This document shows, piece by piece, positions 1 to 8,923 of a stretch of DNA of 64,000 nucleotides (positions within the stretch are counted from its first letter, which is position 1; the number at the start of each line of letters is the position of its first letter). The notes beneath the pieces were generated by a model. That model was not told the origin of the DNA and made no database searches. It saw only the letters and a list, made by a program, of their open reading frames with translations. The position numbers were made by a program, and so were the translations under genes. Origin of the DNA: Candidatus Gastranaerophilales bacterium (lineage in GTDB: Bacteria > Cyanobacteriota > Vampirovibrionia > Gastranaerophilales > Gastranaerophilaceae). The stretch covers positions 124,001 through 188,000 of the forward strand of contig CALVEL010000004.1 of assembly GCA_944326565.1 (NCBI GenBank), given 5' to 3'.

Positions 1-1
1 A

Positions 2-1042
2 GCCGTTAAAGTAAATAATTTAAAAAAGATAAAGTTATTAGGAATAGATGTATACAAACGCTCTATCAATAATAGCTATAAGGAATACTATTTATTTGGA
101 ATTAAGTTATTTAAAAAAAGTTTAATTAAAGTATTCTATAATAAATACAAACATCTTTTTGATCCGTATGATAGCATATATGTTTTGAATTCAAATATAG
201 GAGAGTGTTATTTAATATTTAAATATTTTGCAAATAATTGGATAGGAGATAATACTTTATTTGTGGCAACTAAAAAATATCATATTGATATAATAAAAAC
301 TTTTTTACCTGATTGTAATTTTATATTAAATTCAAATATAAATTTAGACCGATTCCCTGGTAAATTTGAAATCAATGGTAAAAGATTTCAAGTATTGTTT
401 AATCATGATTATTATGTAAGTTTAGAAAAAGATATCAGAGAGAAGGATAATGTTCACTATTTTGCCAGAATGTCTGAATATCTTGGGGAATTTAATTATC
501 AAAAATCAAATTCTGCTCTTATAACCTCGGAAATAGAAAAATCTTTGGAAGATAAAGTAAGAAATATTTCTTTGAATTTAAATAATTTTATTTTTATATC
601 ACCTGAAGCAAATTCATGTTTAGATATAGATGATGAGGTTATGCAGAAGTTGGAGACAAAACTCAAAGAAAAAGGTTATGATACTTTTTGGAACATAATG
701 AATGAGCATCCAGGACTTGGAAACGTCAAAACGTGTTTTTTAACATTGCAAGAATCTTTTTTATTATGCTCAAAAGCAAAATATTTTATATCATTAAGAA
801 GTGGGCTTGCTGAATTTTTGGTGGATTCAAAAACTCCTTCATATATCATATATTCTGAATTTAAAAACAGATCAGAGGATGAATATATGCCGGCAGATAG
901 AGTTTTGAGGGGTTTTACGCTTAAAGGATTACCGCAGTGCAACTCAAATATAAAAGAGCTTGTAGCCATAGGTAAAAATGATTATGAAAGTATTATAGAC
1001 GAAATAGTGAGGGACATATGTCAAAAATCGATTTGTCAATAA
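2..1042 (+). CDS. Glycosyltransferase-like polysaccharide protein (5' end outside window)
   Basis: The frame is open from base 2, so the true start lies off the left edge. A TTG at 185 is the first in-window candidate start, but the 61 codons before it read as real protein, including LLGIDVYKR and YLFGIKLFKK, so I reject it. The C-terminal half has FISPEANSCLD and FISLRSGLAEFL, which resemble the nucleotide-sugar side of GT-B glycosyltransferases; I could not assign a family. The YLFGIKLFKK stretch is a divergent copy of the LGIKIKF tag carried by three genes downstream. Its last 25 nt overlap the next glycosyltransferase gene, so it belongs to the same operon. The role in surface polysaccharide assembly is inferred from context. 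Confidence 0.55.
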   Translation, partial: AVKVNNLKKIKLLGIDVYKRSINNSYKEYYLFGIKLFKKSLIKVFYNKYKHLFDPYDSIYVLNSNIGECYLIFKYFANNWIGDNTLFVATKKYHIDIIKTFLPDCNFILNSNINLDRFPGKFEINGKRFQVLFNHDYYVSLEKDIREKDNVHYFARMSEYLGEFNYQKSNSALITSEIEKSLEDKVRNISLNLNNFIFISPEANSCLDIDDEVMQKLETKLKEKGYDTFWNIMNEHPGLGNVKTCFLTLQESFLLCSKAKYFISLRSGLAEFLVDSKTPSYIIYSEFKNRSEDEYMPADRVLRGFTLKGLPQCNSNIKELVAIGKNDYESIIDEIVRDICQKSICQ

Positions 1043-2292
1043 TAATTCCTGTATATAATGCTGAAAAATATTTAAAAGATTGCCTTGATAGTATCTTAAA
1101 GCAAACATACAAAAATATTGAAATAATATGTATTAACGATTGTTCTAAAGATAATTCTCTTGATATTTTAAATGAATATGGATCATGTTATCCTTTTATC
1201 AAAATAATAAATAATATCTCAAATCTTGGTCCTGGTGCTAGTAGAAATATTGGGATAAAATGTGCACAAGGTAAATATTTAACATTTATTGATGCAGATG
1301 ATTTTTATCTTAGTGAAAATTGTTTTTCAGAGTTGATGCAAAAAGTTGAAACTTATAATTTAGATTTGTTGATTTTTAATAATAAAGAATTTGACGAAAA
1401 TACACAAGAATTTATTCATGAAAAACAAAAACGTTTTAAATTCCCTTATAGTAAGAAGTTTTATAATCATGTCTGGTCAAAATCTGAAATTGAAAAGCAT
1501 TATTTCAATATAATTCCTTTTCCTTGTTCTAAAATTTATTTAAAAGAAATGTTGACAAAAAACCGTATATATTTTCCTGAAGGAATATATTATGAAGATG
1601 CTGCTTTTTCAAACTATGTATCTTTATTCAGTACAAGAGTAATGGTCTTGGATGAGGCTTATTATGCTTATAGAGTTAATGTATCAACTTCTACAACTCA
1701 AAATATTATGAGTAAATTTGATAGTATAATTCAAATGCATATTGAAATGTTGAATTTTTTACGCGAAAGAAATATATATGAAAAATTTTATGTTTCATTT
1801 GTAAATTTGTGTATTTCAAGTCTTTGTTTCTATTTTCTTCCACAGATTAATAATATCGAAAAATCTGAAGAGTTAAATTTGCAAATTGCTGACTTTATTA
1901 ATAGATTGGCTCTTTCTGATGAAAAATTGAAGGAAATCAGAAAAGAAAATCCCTATACAGTATATATTATAAATTTGTATAAAAAACGTCAGATAAAGAA
2001 ATTTCAAAATGCATCTGAGTTGAGAATTTTAGGACTTCTACTTCTAAAGTGTATTGATTATATTAAATATAAACAGTTTTTCTTGTTTAATTTTATTCCG
2101 GTCTATAAAATTTATTATAAAAAAGCGAATTGTGCTGTTCATTATTTATTTAATGTTTTTCCATATATAAAAGTAAAAAATGATATAGTTTACTTATTAA
2201 TGTTTATACCTGTAGTGTCTTTGAGAAAATTCAGTTTTTTCAAAGAGAACTATGAGTATGAATTATATAAAACTAAAGAGAGAAATAAATGA
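1018..2292 (+). CDS. Family 2 glycosyltransferase
   Basis: A 424-aa protein that should transfer a sugar from a nucleotide-sugar donor to a growing surface glycan on the cytoplasmic side. The N-terminal 110 residues are a classic GT-A domain: LSIIIPVYNAEKYLKDCLDS, a QTYKNIEII strand, a CSKDNS turn, GASRNIGI, and the metal-binding DxD as D92-A93-D94-D95. The C-terminal 250 residues are family-variable and hydrophobic towards the end. The ATG at 1018 overlaps the previous gene by 25 nt, and the stop overlaps the next ATG (2289), which indicates translational coupling. Donor and acceptor cannot be read from sequence. Confidence 0.88.
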   Translation: MSKIDLSIIIPVYNAEKYLKDCLDSILKQTYKNIEIICINDCSKDNSLDILNEYGSCYPFIKIINNISNLGPGASRNIGIKCAQGKYLTFIDADDFYLSENCFSELMQKVETYNLDLLIFNNKEFDENTQEFIHEKQKRFKFPYSKKFYNHVWSKSEIEKHYFNIIPFPCSKIYLKEMLTKNRIYFPEGIYYEDAAFSNYVSLFSTRVMVLDEAYYAYRVNVSTSTTQNIMSKFDSIIQMHIEMLNFLRERNIYEKFYVSFVNLCISSLCFYFLPQINNIEKSEELNLQIADFINRLALSDEKLKEIRKENPYTVYIINLYKKRQIKKFQNASELRILGLLLLKCIDYIKYKQFFLFNFIPVYKIYYKKANCAVHYLFNVFPYIKVKNDIVYLLMFIPVVSLRKFSFFKENYEYELYKTKERNK

Positions 2293-5177
2293 ATTCGAAA
2301 GATATTGGTATTCTTACATATGATTATTCTATAAATTACGGTGCTGTATTGCAAGCTTTTGCTTTGTGTGAAAAATTAAAATCATTAGATTATGTTCCAC
2401 ATATTATCCGCTGGGCAGAACATTATTATAAAACAGCAGGTGTAGAGGAAGATAATTTAAAGTACTTTAGAAACAAATATCTGCCCCGTACAAAAATTTG
2501 CTATACAAGTGAAGAGTTGGATAAAATATTAAAGAGATTTTCAAAAATAATTATAGGTGGGGATCAAGTTTTCAGAAATTGGGCAAATTTGCAAGAAATG
2601 CCGATATTGAGGTATTATGGTGATTTTGTATATGGAAACCATACATTAGCAAGCTATGGTGCTAGTTTTGGCACCGAGACATTTAATGGAGATAAGGATC
2701 TTGTTGAACAGGTTAAATTTTTGTTAAAAAGATTTGACAAAATAGGGGTGAGAGAAAAATCTGGTGTCAGATTGCTTAATAATCTTTTTGAAGTTGAAGG
2801 AACAGAAGTTTTAGATCCTGTTTTTTTACTTTCAAAAAACAGGTATCTTGAGCTTGGAAATAAAGCAAAGAAAATCTCAGATGACTATATCGGCTATATG
2901 TATCTGGCGGATGAATTCGGACTTGGTGAAGTCAGTGATATTTTGAAAAAAAATCTTTCACAAGAAAATATTATAAATATCAATAAAAATTCTACAGGTG
3001 AATATAATACCGTAGAGCAGTGGCTGTGTAATATTATTAATTCAAAATTTATAATTACAGATTCTTTTCATTGTGTTGCATTTGCAATAATTTTTCAAAA
3101 ACCATTTATAGTAGTGGATCGTGATTTTGGAGGAAATTCTCGTATCGATAATATTTTAGAAAAGCTCAATTTAACAAAATGCCGAAGACAATCATTAAAG
3201 GATATTAAACTTAATGATCTAAATCTCGATATAAATTGGGATGATGTAAATTCTATTTTGCATACGGAAATTAAACGCTCAGAACTCTTTTTAGAAGATT
3301 TGCTTAACTTAATACCAAAATATAAAGAAAAAATTATAAATGAAGATTTGAATAATATAAGAAAAAATTATGAAAAAATTTATAAAAAGAATATGAATAT
3401 TTTTAAATCTTTAAATAGGATATTACCTAAGATTTTATCGGTAAAAAATGAGTATAAAAATGGGAAAAAACGGAAAGTTTTAAATATATTTGGTGTAAAA
3501 TTAAAAATAGGTGTCAATCGAGGTGCTAAAATGCAAAATAAAAAATCATTTACAACAATTCATTATTTAATTTCAATGTTAAAGGCTTATGGAATAAAAG
3601 AAATAGTAGCATCTCCTGGTACTCAAAATGCTTGTTTTAATTTGATTACGCAAAAAGATAATTTTTTCAGAATTCATTCTGTAGTTGATGAGCGCAGTGC
3701 CGGATATGTTGCTTCTGGTATATCAAGTGAAATTTCAAAACCAGTTGTGATAACTTGTACTGGCGCGACAGCAAGTAGAAATTATTTATCTGCTTTAACA
3801 GAAGCTTATTATAGAAAACTTCCACTGATTGCAATAACTTTTTTTAACTATACAAATAATCCTTATAATCTAGGTGCTCAATTTGTAGATAGAAGTGTAT
3901 CTCAAAATGATATAAAAGAGTTGTCAATTGAGCTGCCGGTTTTGAATACAGAAAAAGATAAAGAAAAATTAATGGTTATATTAAATACTGCTTTGTCAAC
4001 GGCTATTTATAAGAATGTACCAGTGCATATTAACTGCCCTTCTCCGTTTACATTTGAAGAAATTGCTCAGAATATGGATTTACCTGATGATATATGGATT
4101 ACAAAAATATATGACGAGAATAATTTATCTGATGTAAAAGAAGAATTAAAAAACAAAGATGTAGCAATTTTCATAGGTTCTCATAATAATTTTACGAAAG
4201 ATGAAGAAAACGCAATCTCAAATTTTGCAACAGCGCTTGATATACCGGTTTTATGTGATCATACTTCGGGATATTACGGTAAAAATAAAGTTTTAATTTC
4301 ACAAGTCGCTTATATGCTTGAGCTTGATAGAAAACCTGATATTGTTATCGATATCGGAGAAGTTACTGGTGAGTATTCAACACCGCTTTTTATAAATAAA
4401 GCTGATATATGGAGAATTTCGAAATTTGACGGCTTGAAATGTCGATATAATCTGCCTGTGAAAAAAATATTTAATTGCTCAGAAAAAGAGTTTTTCACAG
4501 TCTTAAATCTTGAAAATCAAAAGCAATATTATTCATATCTAAGACCAATTGTTGAAAATATAAAAATTCCGGATTTACCTCTTTCAATGCCTTTTGTGTG
4601 CCAAGAATTATCTAAAAATATTCCTCAAAATTCGACTTTGCATTTAGCAATTTTAAATTCACTCAGATCAATGAATTATTTTAATTTACCAAAAGAGATT
4701 AGCACAACAGCAAATGTTGGAGGTTTTGGAATAGATGGAGCTTTATCAACTACAGTGGGGCATGCAATTGCAGAGCCGAATAAGACACATTTTTGTTTGA
4801 TTGGTGATTTGGCGTTTTTCTATGATATGAATATTTTAGGTAACAAACATATTGCTAACAATTTAAAAATTCTCTTGGTAAATAATAATCGAGGAGAAGA
4901 ATTCCGATTAAATTGGCTTTTGGAAAAATCTTTCGGAGAACAAACTGATGAAATAGTTGCAGCTGCCGGACATTATAAAAATGGTGCAAGACTATGGGCA
5001 GAATCCTGTGATTTTAATTATCTTTGTGCTACTGATAAATCTGAATTTATGGCGCAAATTGGTGATTTTTGTAACAAAAGCTATGACAGACCTGTTCTAT
5101 TTGAAATTTTTACTACTAATGACGATGAAAAAAATGCACAATGGTTAATGATGTCACATAATAGGAAACAAAAATGA
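2289..5177 (+). CDS. Polysaccharide pyruvyl transferase fused to MenD-like ThDP enzyme
   Basis: A 962-aa two-domain protein. Residues 1 to about 370 match the polysaccharide pyruvyl transferase family (ILTYDYSINYGAVLQAFAL at the start, GGDQVF, TDSFHCVAFAI), which adds pyruvate ketals to sugars. Residues 384-411 are the SVKNEYKNGKKRKV / FGVKLKI tag that ends proteins in neighbouring genes. Residues 415-962 are a complete thiamine-diphosphate enzyme of MenD type: SPGTQNA, the cofactor-activating Glu in VVDERSAGYVA, and the ThDP/metal motif GDLAFFYDMN followed by NNNRGEEF. A GAGGT ribosome site lies six bases before the ATG of Met415. Arg411 (CGA, 3519-3521) is one transition from TGA, so this may be a recent stop loss. 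The ThDP substrate is unknown; menaquinone synthesis is unlikely in this context. Confidence 0.8.
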   Translation: MNSKDIGILTYDYSINYGAVLQAFALCEKLKSLDYVPHIIRWAEHYYKTAGVEEDNLKYFRNKYLPRTKICYTSEELDKILKRFSKIIIGGDQVFRNWANLQEMPILRYYGDFVYGNHTLASYGASFGTETFNGDKDLVEQVKFLLKRFDKIGVREKSGVRLLNNLFEVEGTEVLDPVFLLSKNRYLELGNKAKKISDDYIGYMYLADEFGLGEVSDILKKNLSQENIININKNSTGEYNTVEQWLCNIINSKFIITDSFHCVAFAIIFQKPFIVVDRDFGGNSRIDNILEKLNLTKCRRQSLKDIKLNDLNLDINWDDVNSILHTEIKRSELFLEDLLNLIPKYKEKIINEDLNNIRKNYEKIYKKNMNIFKSLNRILPKILSVKNEYKNGKKRKVLNIFGVKLKIGVNRGAKMQNKKSFTTIHYLISMLKAYGIKEIVASPGTQNACFNLITQKDNFFRIHSVVDERSAGYVASGISSEISKPVVITCTGATASRNYLSALTEAYYRKLPLIAITFFNYTNNPYNLGAQFVDRSVSQNDIKELSIELPVLNTEKDKEKLMVILNTALSTAIYKNVPVHINCPSPFTFEEIAQNMDLPDDIWITKIYDENNLSDVKEELKNKDVAIFIGSHNNFTKDEENAISNFATALDIPVLCDHTSGYYGKNKVLISQVAYMLELDRKPDIVIDIGEVTGEYSTPLFINKADIWRISKFDGLKCRYNLPVKKIFNCSEKEFFTVLNLENQKQYYSYLRPIVENIKIPDLPLSMPFVCQELSKNIPQNSTLHLAILNSLRSMNYFNLPKEISTTANVGGFGIDGALSTTVGHAIAEPNKTHFCLIGDLAFFYDMNILGNKHIANNLKILLVNNNRGEEFRLNWLLEKSFGEQTDEIVAAAGHYKNGARLWAESCDFNYLCATDKSEFMAQIGDFCNKSYDRPVLFEIFTTNDDEKNAQWLMMSHNRKQK
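3438..3512 (+). repeat. Internal copy of the polysaccharide-operon tag
   Basis: Encodes SVKNEYKNGKKRKVLN followed by IFGVKLKIG, at residues 384-408 of the fusion protein. It is the same module found at the very C-termini of the next two proteins, but here it sits between two enzyme domains. DNA similarity to the other copies is clear but lower than between the copies at 6017 and 6976. Confidence 0.75.
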
Positions 5178-6097
5178 CGAAAAAAATAGATAAAAATAAG
5201 ATTAAAACTTGGTTTGTAACAGGAGCATCCAGTGGTATTGGACGTGAATTATGTATACAGCTGCTAAATAAAGATTATAATGTAATAGCTGTTGCAAGAC
5301 GCATTCCAAATATTAGTCATCCAAATGCTTTTTGTCTTTCTGTAGATGTGACACAGCCGGATAGTGTAAATTCAGCAATAAAAAAGGGTATTGAAAGATT
5401 CGGTAAAATTGATGTTTTATCTAATAATGCAGGTGTCAGTGCAAGTATTACCTGCGAAGAGGAAACTTTAGAGCATATGAAAGAAATTATGGAGGTTAAT
5501 TTCTTTGGTACTTTTAATACTATACATGCATTGTTGCCTCATTTTAGACAAAATAAAAACGGTACGATTATAAATAATTCATCAATGAATGGTCTATGCA
5601 GCCGAAATTACGGTAGTGCTTACAGTTCATCCAAGTATGCCGTAGAAGGACTTACCGGTGTAATAAAACAGGAAACAAAGCGATTTGTTCGCTGTATGGT
5701 TATTGAACCTGGATGGATTGGCGGTACTGAGTTATGGGCTGGGAAATCAATTCTTAAAGAAAGTGATTTTGAAGAATATAAAGATTTACAAGATTTTTAT
5801 AATTATAGAGTCCTTTGTGAAAATAATTTATCAAAAGCTATGATAGCAGTGATTTCGACTGTGGAAAATGAAAAACTTCCAATGAGATATATGCTAGGGC
5901 TGGATTGCCAAGAAAAGGCTGTTGCTAAAATTTATCAATTAAAAAAAGACTTAGCTTATTCTAAAAAGCTTGTAAGAAATTATTCTTTTAACTTAAATAA
6001 TACCAATTGGTTGTTTTCAATAAAAAATGAATATAAGAATAATCAAAAGCGAAAAGTAGTTACAGTATTAGGAATAAAAATAAAATTTAAGAGGTAA
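5174..6097 (+). CDS. Short-chain dehydrogenase/reductase with C-terminal tag
   Basis: A 307-aa NAD(P)-dependent oxidoreductase. The Rossmann fingerprint TGASSGIG is at residues 16-23, the NNAG motif follows in LSNNAGVSA, and the catalytic Ser137, Tyr150 and Lys154 appear in NNSSMNG and YSSSK. The ATG overlaps the previous stop as ATGA. The last ~26 residues (SIKNEYKNNQKRKVV / TVLGIKIKFKR) are the shared tag and lie outside the normal SDR fold. In this operon it probably reduces or epimerises a nucleotide sugar, perhaps the product of the upstream ThDP enzyme; that pairing is inference. The substrate is unknown. Confidence 0.88.
   Translation: MTKKIDKNKIKTWFVTGASSGIGRELCIQLLNKDYNVIAVARRIPNISHPNAFCLSVDVTQPDSVNSAIKKGIERFGKIDVLSNNAGVSASITCEEETLEHMKEIMEVNFFGTFNTIHALLPHFRQNKNGTIINNSSMNGLCSRNYGSAYSSSKYAVEGLTGVIKQETKRFVRCMVIEPGWIGGTELWAGKSILKESDFEEYKDLQDFYNYRVLCENNLSKAMIAVISTVENEKLPMRYMLGLDCQEKAVAKIYQLKKDLAYSKKLVRNYSFNLNNTNWLFSIKNEYKNNQKRKVVTVLGIKIKFKR
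6017..6091 (+). repeat. C-terminal tag copy (SDR gene)
   Basis: About 75 nt encoding SIKNEYKNNQKRKVV then TVLGIKIKFK. It is identical at DNA level to 6976-7050 apart from one base (ATA versus GTA in the second codon) and the final base. The surrounding genes are unrelated in fold, so the similarity is confined to the tag. Confidence 0.85.
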
Positions 6098-6099
6098 AA

Positions 6100-7065
6100 T
6101 TGCATAAAAATACTAAAAATCTTATAGTGTCATTAACTTCATATCCTGCAAGGATTAGATTTATTTCACAAACAATAGAGAGTCTTTTAAATCAGTCATT
6201 CAAAGCGGATAAGATTATTTTATGGTTGGCGATTGAGGAATTCCCTAATAAAGAAGAGGATTTGCCAAAAGAGCTTTTAGAATTATGTGATAGAGGACTA
6301 ACTATTGATTGGTGCCATAATATTAAAAGTTTTAAAAAATTGTTGCCTGTTTATAAAAAATATTCAGATTCGATAATAGTTACAGTAGATGATGATGTTA
6401 TTTATGAACGAGATATGTTGAAAAAATTGTATTATTCGTACTTAAAAAATCCAAAATGTATTCATTGCCATGTAATTACAAGACTGTATTTTGATGAAAC
6501 TGGTGGACTTAATTATTTATCTCATCATTTATTGTCTAAACAAGGTTGGGGAAAAGATTATAGAAAGGAAATAAAAAAAGTTTCCAGTTTTAACAAATTA
6601 TGCGGCAACGGAGGGGTTTTATATCCTCCAAAGTCTTTGCATAATGATGTATTTAATATTAATATTCTAAATATTTGTTGTCCAAATAATGATGATGTGT
6701 GGTTCCATATTCAGGCTTTAAGAGCAGGCTATAAAGTAAAAGTTGTCGAAAATCATAATGCAGCTTTGCAAATTATACCCCAAAGTCAAGAAACTGCATT
6801 ATGGAAAATTAATACGTCTAATAATAGATTTATAACGGAGTTAAATTTAACTTACAGACAATATCCGGAGTTAAAAAAAATATTTGAATCTGATAATCTG
6901 ATTAATGCTAAAATTATTAAAAGAATAATGCAGGAAGATATATCTCCAAAAATGTCTTTGCCGCAGATGATATTTTCAGTAAAAAATGAATATAAGAATA
7001 ATCAAAAGCGAAAAGTAGTTACAGTATTAGGAATAAAAATAAAATTTAATAAAAAAATGTTATAA
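6100..7065 (+). CDS. GT-A-type glycosyltransferase with C-terminal tag
   Basis: A 321-aa protein starting at TTG 6100, with GAGGT at suitable spacing and only two bases after the previous stop. It begins LIVSLTSYPARIRFISQTIE, followed by LLNQSFKADKIILWL, and carries a DDD metal motif at residues 97-99 in VTVDDDVIYERDML, as in GT-A glycosyltransferases that act on lipopolysaccharide or capsule. CGNGGVLYPP and CPNNDDVWFH are further family-type motifs. Residues 293 to 318 are the shared SVKNEYKNNQKRKVV / TVLGIKIKF tag. It is the last biosynthetic gene before the ABC exporter. The sugar transferred is unknown. Confidence 0.78.
   Translation: MHKNTKNLIVSLTSYPARIRFISQTIESLLNQSFKADKIILWLAIEEFPNKEEDLPKELLELCDRGLTIDWCHNIKSFKKLLPVYKKYSDSIIVTVDDDVIYERDMLKKLYYSYLKNPKCIHCHVITRLYFDETGGLNYLSHHLLSKQGWGKDYRKEIKKVSSFNKLCGNGGVLYPPKSLHNDVFNINILNICCPNNDDVWFHIQALRAGYKVKVVENHNAALQIIPQSQETALWKINTSNNRFITELNLTYRQYPELKKIFESDNLINAKIIKRIMQEDISPKMSLPQMIFSVKNEYKNNQKRKVVTVLGIKIKFNKKML
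6976..7050 (+). repeat. C-terminal tag copy (glycosyltransferase gene)
   Basis: Encodes SVKNEYKNNQKRKVV then TVLGIKIKF. Near-identical at DNA level to the copy ending the upstream dehydrogenase gene, about 960 bp away in direct orientation. Confidence 0.85.
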
Positions 7066-7098
7066 TTGTATTAATATATAGTAATAAAGGGAAATAAT

Positions 7099-8916
7099 AT
7101 GAAATTAAACATGACGACAGCTCAAAATTCATTTAAATACGGATGGTTATTATCAAGAATTTGGCCATATATAAAACCTTATATGTTCAGAATAATATGT
7201 GGTTTTTTAGTTGCGATACCATTAGGGCTTTTAGACGGTGTGACAGCTTTTGCTCTAAAACCTTTTATGGATTATGTTGTAGGAAAACAAGATTGGGTTT
7301 TTCATATTTTTACGCATGAATTTACATTGACCTGGCAGGTATTTGCATATATTATACCGTTCGGAGTTGTGGCTTTTGCCGCTTTTCAAGGAATTCTCAG
7401 GTATTTAAATGATTATATTTCTGCTTGGACTTCTCAACGAATTACTAATGATGTAAAGTTTGATTTATTTCACAAATTGATATATATGGATCCTCGTTTT
7501 TTTGACGAGAATCCTTCTGGTATAATTATTTCAAGGTATATGACAGATCCACAGACTGCTTCAGCTGGAATTGTTGATCAGCTCAAGACAATTACAACAA
7601 GTCTTTTTGGAGCATTAGGACTTATCGGTGTAATGCTTTACAGTTCTTGGAAATTAGCTTTTATAGGTGTGCTTGTATTATGTATAGCATTTATTCCTGT
7701 AGCTATTATCAGAAAAAGAATTAAATCAGCTTCAAATAAGAATATGGTAATTGGCGGAAATATTACTACAAATATAAACGAAACATACAGCGGTAATAAG
7801 GTTATGGCTGCCTATGAGCTACAAAAAAGACAGGAAGAATATTTTAAAAATCAGATATGGGATTCGTTTAAAGTTAATATGTCTTTAACAAAAAGATCGG
7901 CTTGGATGTCTCCTCTTATGTATTTAATTGCCTCTTGTGGTATTGCAATTGTATTAGCATATGGTACGCATCTTATTACATCTGGGGATATGACAGCCGG
8001 AAGTTTTGCTTCCTTTGTTACATCACTGCTGCTTTTATATAAGCCTGTGAAAACACTAGGTGGTACTTTAACGAATATTCAAAATATTTTCGTTGCTATG
8101 GGAAGAGTATTTGAATTATTTGATTTAGAACCTGAAATAAAAAATAGACCTGATGCTGTTGAATTACTTTCACTTAATGACAAGATTGAGATACAAAATA
8201 TTTGTTTTGGATATTTGCCAAATCAACCTGTGCTAAAAAATCTTTCATTGACTGTTAATAAAAATGAAACTTTAGCAATAGTTGGTAATTCAGGAGGTGG
8301 AAAATCTACTTTTGTAAATTTACTGCCAAGATTTTATGATATACAATCTGGCTCAATTAAAATTGATGGTATAGATATCAGAGAATATACTCTTACTTCA
8401 TTAAGACATAATATTGCTATGGTATTTCAAGATAATTTCTTGTTCTCAGGTACTATAAGAGAAAATATTCTTATGGGAAATCCTGATGCTACTGAAGAAG
8501 AATTGAATTGTGCGATTGAATCTGCTCATTTGCAGGAAATGATTGCTGATTTACCTCAGGGATTAGATACATTGCTTGGTGAAAGAGGGATGACACTTTC
8601 TGGCGGTCAAAGACAGCGTGTTGCTATAGCAAGAGCTATGATTAAAAATACTCCGATTGTTATTCTCGATGAAGCGACTTCAGCTCTGGATAACAAGTCA
8701 GAGGCAATTGTGCAAAAAGCACTTGATAATTTAATCCAAAATAAAACTGTATTTGTAATAGCCCATAGGCTCTCTACAATAAAAAATGCTGACAGAATTG
8801 CAGTTATAAACGAAGGAGAGCTTGTTGAACTTGGAAATCATGAGCAACTTATGCAAATAGAAAATGGTCAATATAGAGCTCTTTATGATATGCAGTTTAA
8901 AAAACAGGAAGTCTGA
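7099..8916 (+). CDS. MsbA-type ABC exporter, fused permease and ATPase
   Basis: A 605-aa half-transporter expected to work as a homodimer in the inner membrane, flipping a lipid-linked glycan or lipid. The N-terminal ~320 residues hold about six membrane segments (GFLVAIPLGLLDGVTAF, FGALGLIGVMLYS, LVLCIAFIPVAII). The ATPase follows: Walker A GNSGGGKST at 396-404, signature LSGGQ at 500-504, Walker B with D524 and E525, and the H-loop His556. It sits directly downstream of the glycosyltransferases with a 33-nt gap, so its cargo is probably their product. It lacks the C-terminal tag. Confidence 0.92.
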   Translation: MKLNMTTAQNSFKYGWLLSRIWPYIKPYMFRIICGFLVAIPLGLLDGVTAFALKPFMDYVVGKQDWVFHIFTHEFTLTWQVFAYIIPFGVVAFAAFQGILRYLNDYISAWTSQRITNDVKFDLFHKLIYMDPRFFDENPSGIIISRYMTDPQTASAGIVDQLKTITTSLFGALGLIGVMLYSSWKLAFIGVLVLCIAFIPVAIIRKRIKSASNKNMVIGGNITTNINETYSGNKVMAAYELQKRQEEYFKNQIWDSFKVNMSLTKRSAWMSPLMYLIASCGIAIVLAYGTHLITSGDMTAGSFASFVTSLLLLYKPVKTLGGTLTNIQNIFVAMGRVFELFDLEPEIKNRPDAVELLSLNDKIEIQNICFGYLPNQPVLKNLSLTVNKNETLAIVGNSGGGKSTFVNLLPRFYDIQSGSIKIDGIDIREYTLTSLRHNIAMVFQDNFLFSGTIRENILMGNPDATEEELNCAIESAHLQEMIADLPQGLDTLLGERGMTLSGGQRQRVAIARAMIKNTPIVILDEATSALDNKSEAIVQKALDNLIQNKTVFVIAHRLSTIKNADRIAVINEGELVELGNHEQLMQIENGQYRALYDMQFKKQEV

Positions 8917-8923
8917 TAGAAAG

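Noticed and set aside
185-187. TTG as start of the first gene
   Set aside because: The frame stays open to the window edge with protein-like sequence before it, so the gene is truncated by the window rather than starting here.
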